A DNA stretch of 64,000 nt, taken from positions 248,001 to 312,000 of the forward strand of contig NZ_JAAAMH010000001.1 of assembly GCF_024105655.1 (NCBI RefSeq), given 5' to 3'. Shown here piece after piece: positions 60,096 through 64,000 of this stretch (position 1 is the stretch's first letter; the number at the start of each line of letters is the position of its first letter). Source of the stretch: Aliihoeflea sp. 40Bstr573 (lineage in GTDB: Bacteria; Pseudomonadota; Alphaproteobacteria; Rhizobiales; Rhizobiaceae). The notes under the pieces were generated by a model that saw only the letters and a list, made by a program, of their open reading frames with translations, was not told where the DNA came from and did not search any database. A program made the translations under genes and the position numbers.

Positions 60096-62651
60096 TCAAG
60101 CCTTGCTCGACTGCGCCGGCGTCGCGCCGGTGGCCTCGTCCTGTTCTTCCTTCGCCGGGCGAAGGTTGAACAAGATGAGCAATGGGCCGGCCACGAAGAC
60201 TGAGGAATACGTGCCGACGAGGATGCCGATGATCATGGCGATGGTGAAGGAAGCGATGACCTCGCCGCCGAACAGATAGAGCGCGAAGAGCGCGAGCAAT
60301 GTGGTGACGCCCGTGAGAATGGTCCGCGAGAGGGTCTGGTTCAGCGACATGTCGAGAACGCCTTCGATCGGCATTTTCTTGTATCGTCGAAGATTCTCGC
60401 GCACCCGGTCGTAGATGACGACCGTGTCGTTGATCGAGTAGCCCACCACCGTCAGCACGGCGGCAATACTCGTCAGATTGAACTCGATCCCCAGCAGCAC
60501 GTAGAAGCCGATCAGCATGATCACGTCATGTAGGGTCGAGATGATCGCGCCGAGGGCAAATTGCCACTCGAATCGAAGCCAGATGTAGACGAGCATGGCG
60601 AACATCGCGACGACGACCGCGATCGTGCCATTGAGCGCAAGCTCGCTCGAGATGGTCGGGCCGACAATCTCGACGCGGCGGAACTCGTAGTCTGCTTCCA
60701 GCACGCTGCGCACTTGTTGCACGGCCTGTTGCTCGGCCGTATCGCTTTCGGCGTCCTGCGTTCCGATGCGGATCAGAAGTTCGTCGGGGCTGCCGAATTC
60801 CTGGACCTGCACCTCGCCGAGGTTGAGGTCCGTCAATCGGTTGCGGACGTCGCCCGCGTCGGCGGGACCTTCGCGGGACTGGACCTCGATACTGGACCCT
60901 CCGCGGAAGTCGATGCCGTAGTTCATGTTGATCGTGAAGAACATCCCGATCGACGCCAGCGTGAGCAGCACGGAGACCACGAAGCCCCAGTTCCGGTACC
61001 TCATGAACGGAATCTTCGTGTCATACGGGATGTAACTGACCGCGCCCGCCGGCATCTCGGTGGGGCGCTGGCGGCGCAGCCACCAAGAGATCAGCCAACG
61101 CGTCAGCGTGTAGGCGGTGAAGACCGTCGTGATGATGCCGATCGCAAGCGTCACGGCGAAGCCTCGGACCGGGCCGGAGCCGAGGAAAAACAGAATGGCA
61201 GCAGCGATGAACGTCGTCAGATTGGCATCGACGACCGTCGCAAGAGCGCGCTGGAAGCCCGCATCGAGCGACTGTACCAGCGACCGCCCCTGGCGCCGCT
61301 CCTCGCGCACGCGTTCGAAGATGATGACGTTCGAATCGACCGCCATGCCCATCGTCAACACGATGCCGGCGATGCCGGGCAACGTCAGCGTTGCGCCAAG
61401 CATCGACAGGATCGCGATGATCATCGCGATATTGGCGATCAGCGCGATGTTGGCGATGATGCCCAGCTTGCCGTAGGCGATGACCATGAAACCGACGACC
61501 AGGATCGCCGCAAGAATGGAGGCGAACTGGCCCGCCTCGATCGAATCCTGGCCAAGGCTCGGACCGACGGTGCGTTCCTCGATGATCGTTAAATCGGCAG
61601 GGAGCGCGCCGGCGCGCAACAGAACCGCGAGGTCGTTCGCGCCCTGGACGGTAAAGCTGCCCGAAATCTGGCCGGAGCCGCCGAGGATCGGCTCGTTGAT
61701 GCGCGGGGCCGAGATCACCTCGTCGTCGAGGATGATCGCAAAGGGACGGCCGACATTTTGCTGCGTCGCCTGGCCGAACCGCGTGGCGCCCTGATTGTCG
61801 AAGCGGAACGAAACCACCGGTTCGTTGGTGCGCTGATCGAACGTCGCCTGCGCGTCGACGAGGTTCTCGCCCGATACAATGACGCGGTTCTCGATGAGAT
61901 AGGGAACGCGCGGCTCGTCGGACGAGTAGAGAATGTGTGTCCCCGCCGGCGGGCGGCCGTCGATGGCGTCCTGGACGTCGTTTGTGACATCGACCATCTG
62001 GAAGGTGAGCTGCGCCGTCTGGCCGAGGATTTCCTTCAGCCGTTCGGGGTCCTGCAGACCAGGAACCTGCACGAGGATACGGTCCTCGCCCTGGCGCTGG
62101 ATGATCGGCTCTGTCGTGCCGAGTTCGTTGACGCGTCGCCCGACGACTTCGATCGATTGGTTCAACGCCGAGTTTAGACGATATGCAAGCCCGTCCTCGC
62201 TGAGCGACAGTCGGAAGAGGCCCGGTTCGGTCTCGGCCAGATTGACTTCGGTGACGAGCCCGGTTCCGAACAGGCCGGATGAGACCGGCTCGGCGAGTGC
62301 CTGCAAGGCGGTACGCGCCGCCTCGATCTGGCTTTCGTCGCGCACGCGCACCTGAACCGCGCTGCCGCTTTCCGTCAGACCCGTATAACCAATGCCCGCG
62401 TCGCGCAGCGTGGTGCGCACGTCGTCCCGCACCGTCGCCAGCCGATCCTCCGCCAGGTCCTGCCTGTCAATCTGCAACAGCATGTGCGAGCCGCCCTGCA
62501 GATCGAGCCCAAGCGTCATCTGCCGCTTCGGCAGCCAGTCCGGCAACCCTGCCAGCGTGGACTGGGAAAAGAGGTTCGGCAGGGCGAAGATGACGCCGAA
62601 CAGAACCACGAGCCAGATCGAGATCGTCTTCCAGCGGGAAAAGTAAAGCAT
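60096..62651 (-). CDS. secDF: Fused protein translocase subunit SecDF
   Basis: SecDF uses proton motive force to pull exported proteins from the Sec channel. The 851-residue fusion has a SecD half (GLDLQGGSHMLLQIDRQDL near residue 50, then a large periplasmic domain and six helices with GMAVDSNVIIFERVREERR) and a SecF half from about residue 540 (MNYGIDFRGGSSIEV, VGYSINDTVVIYDRVRENLR). The C-terminal tail is hydrophilic. yajC lies about 135 nt upstream on the same strand. Confidence 0.97.
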   Translation of the reverse strand: MLYFSRWKTISIWLVVLFGVIFALPNLFSQSTLAGLPDWLPKRQMTLGLDLQGGSHMLLQIDRQDLAEDRLATVRDDVRTTLRDAGIGYTGLTESGSAVQVRVRDESQIEAARTALQALAEPVSSGLFGTGLVTEVNLAETEPGLFRLSLSEDGLAYRLNSALNQSIEVVGRRVNELGTTEPIIQRQGEDRILVQVPGLQDPERLKEILGQTAQLTFQMVDVTNDVQDAIDGRPPAGTHILYSSDEPRVPYLIENRVIVSGENLVDAQATFDQRTNEPVVSFRFDNQGATRFGQATQQNVGRPFAIILDDEVISAPRINEPILGGSGQISGSFTVQGANDLAVLLRAGALPADLTIIEERTVGPSLGQDSIEAGQFASILAAILVVGFMVIAYGKLGIIANIALIANIAMIIAILSMLGATLTLPGIAGIVLTMGMAVDSNVIIFERVREERRQGRSLVQSLDAGFQRALATVVDANLTTFIAAAILFFLGSGPVRGFAVTLAIGIITTVFTAYTLTRWLISWWLRRQRPTEMPAGAVSYIPYDTKIPFMRYRNWGFVVSVLLTLASIGMFFTINMNYGIDFRGGSSIEVQSREGPADAGDVRNRLTDLNLGEVQVQEFGSPDELLIRIGTQDAESDTAEQQAVQQVRSVLEADYEFRRVEIVGPTISSELALNGTIAVVVAMFAMLVYIWLRFEWQFALGAIISTLHDVIMLIGFYVLLGIEFNLTSIAAVLTVVGYSINDTVVIYDRVRENLRRYKKMPIEGVLDMSLNQTLSRTILTGVTTLLALFALYLFGGEVIASFTIAMIIGILVGTYSSVFVAGPLLILFNLRPAKEEQDEATGATPAQSSKA

Positions 62652-62676
62652 TGGGCCTCTTACGGGCGGTTTGTGC

Positions 62677-62694
62677 CGGGGCAGTCTCGCCCCG
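62677..62694 (-). other. Hairpin between yajC and secDF
   Basis: CGGGGC and GCCCCG flank a 6-nt loop. It lies 26 nt before the secDF start in the 135-nt spacer. It could tune the yajC/secDF ratio, or be a weak terminator if secDF has its own promoter. Confidence 0.4.
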
Positions 62695-62785
62695 TGTCAC
62701 ACAGTCGGCTTGTCTATTGGGTCAACGCATGCGGTATGAAGGTCGCTGCATGCGGCCTCAACCGGGTCGTGGGCCCCAAATGCGA

Positions 62786-63124
62786 CTACTTCTTGGCGTT
62801 CTGATTGGCGACCGGCTCGCCCTTGACGCGGACATCGGCGATCATCGCGCGAAGCGACGTGACCTTGACGCCGTTGCCCAGGTCGATCTCCAGCTCGTTG
62901 TCGTCGATCACCTTGGTAACCTTGCCGATCAGGCCGCCGCCGGTGACGACGGTATCGCCACGCCGAATGGCGGCCAGCATTTCCGTGCGCTTCTTCATCT
63001 GCGTCCGCTGCGGGCGGATGATCAGAAAATACATGATCACGAAGATCAAGAGGAAGGGCAAAATACTGACGAAAATGTCGGGGGCGCCGCCTGCTGCCTG
63101 CGCATATGCGGGGGTCACGAACAT
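62786..63124 (-). CDS. yajC: Preprotein translocase subunit YajC
   Basis: A 112-residue single-span membrane protein that associates with SecDF. Helix IFVSILPFLLIFVIMYFLII (about 16-38) is followed by RPQRTQMKKRTEMLAAIRRG and GGLIGKVTKVIDDNELEIDL, the family signature. It is the first gene of the yajC-secDF-NDUFAF3-like-NDUFAF6-like run. Confidence 0.96.
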   Translation of the reverse strand: MFVTPAYAQAAGGAPDIFVSILPFLLIFVIMYFLIIRPQRTQMKKRTEMLAAIRRGDTVVTGGGLIGKVTKVIDDNELEIDLGNGVKVTSLRAMIADVRVKGEPVANQNAKK

Positions 63125-63151
63125 TGCTTGCTCCTGGTGAGAATACGCAAA

Positions 63152-63172
63152 GGGACCGCATGCGGCGGTCCC
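63152..63172. other. 8-bp stem in the yajC/DUF815 divergent spacer
   Basis: GGGACCGC and GCGGTCCC flank ATGCG. It lies about 28 nt upstream of the yajC ATG, between two divergent genes, where no transcript should end. It may be an operator or a 5'-leader hairpin. Confidence 0.4.
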
Positions 63173-63286
63173 GTCAAATCGGCGCGAATATAGTCGCTAA
63201 GCCCATCAATGCAACTCTTGTTGCCGCCGGTTACACCGCTTTGCGCCCGAGCGGCTGCGTGATAGAGCCGCAGCGGATAAAAAGCC

Positions 63287-63303
63287 GGAGGAACTGGAAC
63301 TTG
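63287..63303 (+). promoter_or_regulatory. Shine-Dalgarno selecting a TTG start
   Basis: GGAGG at 63287-63291 lies 9 nt before TTG at 63301. The next in-frame ATG (63328) has no such site and would shorten the conserved N-terminus. Confidence 0.6.
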
Positions 63304-64000
63304 GAACGCCCCGACGTCGCCGAATTGATGATGCGCCTTGATCGGCTTGCCGACGCGCTCGAACGAATGGGACCGCGCCAACCAGCGGCGCCCGATCTCG
63401 ACAGCGCCGAATGTTTCGTCTGGAATGCAGAGAGGCTCACGCTCGATTCGGTCGTCAAGGTCAGCCGCATCGACATCCAGCTCATCAAGGGTGTCGACCG
63501 CGTGCGCGACATCCTCGTCGAGAACACGCACCGATTCGCTGCGGGCCACGCCGCCAACAATGTGCTCCTGTGGGGCGCGCGGGGCATGGGCAAATCCTCA
63601 CTCGTCAAGGCCGCGCATGCCGAAGCGGTCCTTGAGCACCCCGGTCTCAAGCTGATCGAAATCCACCGCGAGGACATCGATACCCTCCCCCGCCTTCTCG
63701 GTCTCCTGAAGGATACGCCGTTCCGCTTCATTCTCTTTTGCGACGACCTCTCCTTCGATCATGACGACACGTCCTACAAGTCGTTGAAGGCGGCGCTCGA
63801 AGGCGGCGTGGAGGGCCGGCCGGACAATGTCGTCTTCTACGCGACGTCGAACCGCCGCCATCTCCTGCCGCGCGACATGATCGACAACGAGCGCTCCACC
63901 GCGATCAATCCGGCCGAGGCCGTCGAGGAGAAGGTATCGCTATCCGACCGTTTCGGCCTGTGGCTCGGTTTTCACAAATGCTCGCAGGACGAATATCTGG
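63301..64000 (+). CDS. DUF815 family ATPase (N-terminal part)
   Basis: The first 233 residues are in the window; the gene runs off the right edge. It is an AAA-type ATPase of the DUF815 family. Walker A is GARGMGKSSLVKAA. Walker B-like FRFILFCDDLSFDHDDTSYK is followed by a sensor region FYATSNRRHLLPRDM. FVWNAERLTLDSVVKVSRID in the N-terminal part is typical. The function is unknown. It is divergent from yajC. TTG is the likely start. Confidence 0.88.
   Translation, partial: MERPDVAELMMRLDRLADALERMGPRQPAAPDLDSAECFVWNAERLTLDSVVKVSRIDIQLIKGVDRVRDILVENTHRFAAGHAANNVLLWGARGMGKSSLVKAAHAEAVLEHPGLKLIEIHREDIDTLPRLLGLLKDTPFRFILFCDDLSFDHDDTSYKSLKAALEGGVEGRPDNVVFYATSNRRHLLPRDMIDNERSTAINPAEAVEEKVSLSDRFGLWLGFHKCSQDEYL

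Overview
This 64 kb window is chromosomal DNA from a GC-rich alphaproteobacterium, most likely a member of the Hyphomicrobiales (Rhizobiales) near the Phyllobacteriaceae. The evidence is the gene neighbourhoods (ppiD-trpD-trpC-moaC-moeA; dac-tmk-holB-metG-tatD; tgt-queA-ppi-ppi-coaD-gyrA-marC-ssb-uvrA; glnB-glnA; tig-tRNA-trmFO-secDF-yajC), a MucR/Ros-type regulator, BA14K, DUF1127 and DUF4168 small proteins, and alphaproteobacterial LexA boxes of the form GTTC-N7-GTTC. I see no transposase, integrase, prophage, CRISPR array or rRNA gene. It reads as core genome with a few variable spots.

Layout. 1-3.1 kb: the 5' part of rimO, two small exported unknowns and the septal lipoprotein rlpA. 3.2-7.2 kb: a four-gene operon of a circularly permuted ATP-grasp protein, an alpha-E protein, a transglutaminase-like protein and the proteasome-like peptidase Anbu, closed by a hairpin terminator. 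This is the least understood biochemical system here. 7.2-15.3 kb: a BA14K protein, the moeA/moaC/trpC/trpD/ppiD operon, tpiA, and a MucR-like regulator that has lost zinc ligands. 15.5-18.3 kb: a 28-residue membrane microprotein, gamma-glutamyltransferase, lipB and tRNA-Leu(GAG), followed by about 520 bp of decayed-looking DNA. 18.9-25.6 kb: MBL hydrolase, tatD, metG, holB, tmk, a D-Ala-D-Ala carboxypeptidase and a DUF2177 protein. 25.6-38.4 kb: tgt, queA, two cyclophilins, coaD, a 43-residue microprotein, gyrA, marC, a DUF4168 protein, and the divergent ssb/uvrA pair. The ssb-uvrA spacer carries two perfect LexA boxes and several hairpins.

38.4-45.5 kb: a DUF72 protein, a dehydratase-only NAD(P)HX repair enzyme, glnB-glnA behind a sigma-54 type promoter, an unrecognised conserved gene, a DUF4212/sodium-solute symporter pair with an EF-hand loop, and a small membrane protein. 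45.5-52.9 kb: an ATP12-like chaperone, an EamA transporter, a pseudouridine synthase, rarA, a Deg-family protease, trigger factor and tRNA-Leu(UAG). 53.2-64 kb: a GDYXXLXY/DUF2157 pair, a DUF1127 microprotein, a lipoprotein with a possible Cys-His-Asp triad, trmFO, a sterol-desaturase-like enzyme, NDUFAF6- and NDUFAF3-like proteins next to secDF and yajC, and the start of a DUF815 ATPase.

Functional themes are protein folding and export (PpiD, trigger factor, two cyclophilins, Deg protease, SecDF-YajC), assembly factors related to mitochondrial ones (ATP12, NDUFAF3, NDUFAF6), DNA repair and replication (UvrA, SSB, RarA, GyrA, HolB, Tmk), tRNA modification (Tgt, QueA, TrmFO), nitrogen assimilation (GlnB-GlnA) and the Anbu peptide-handling operon. 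Several genes use TTG or GTG starts; these are noted where a ribosome binding site or a conserved N-terminus decides the choice.
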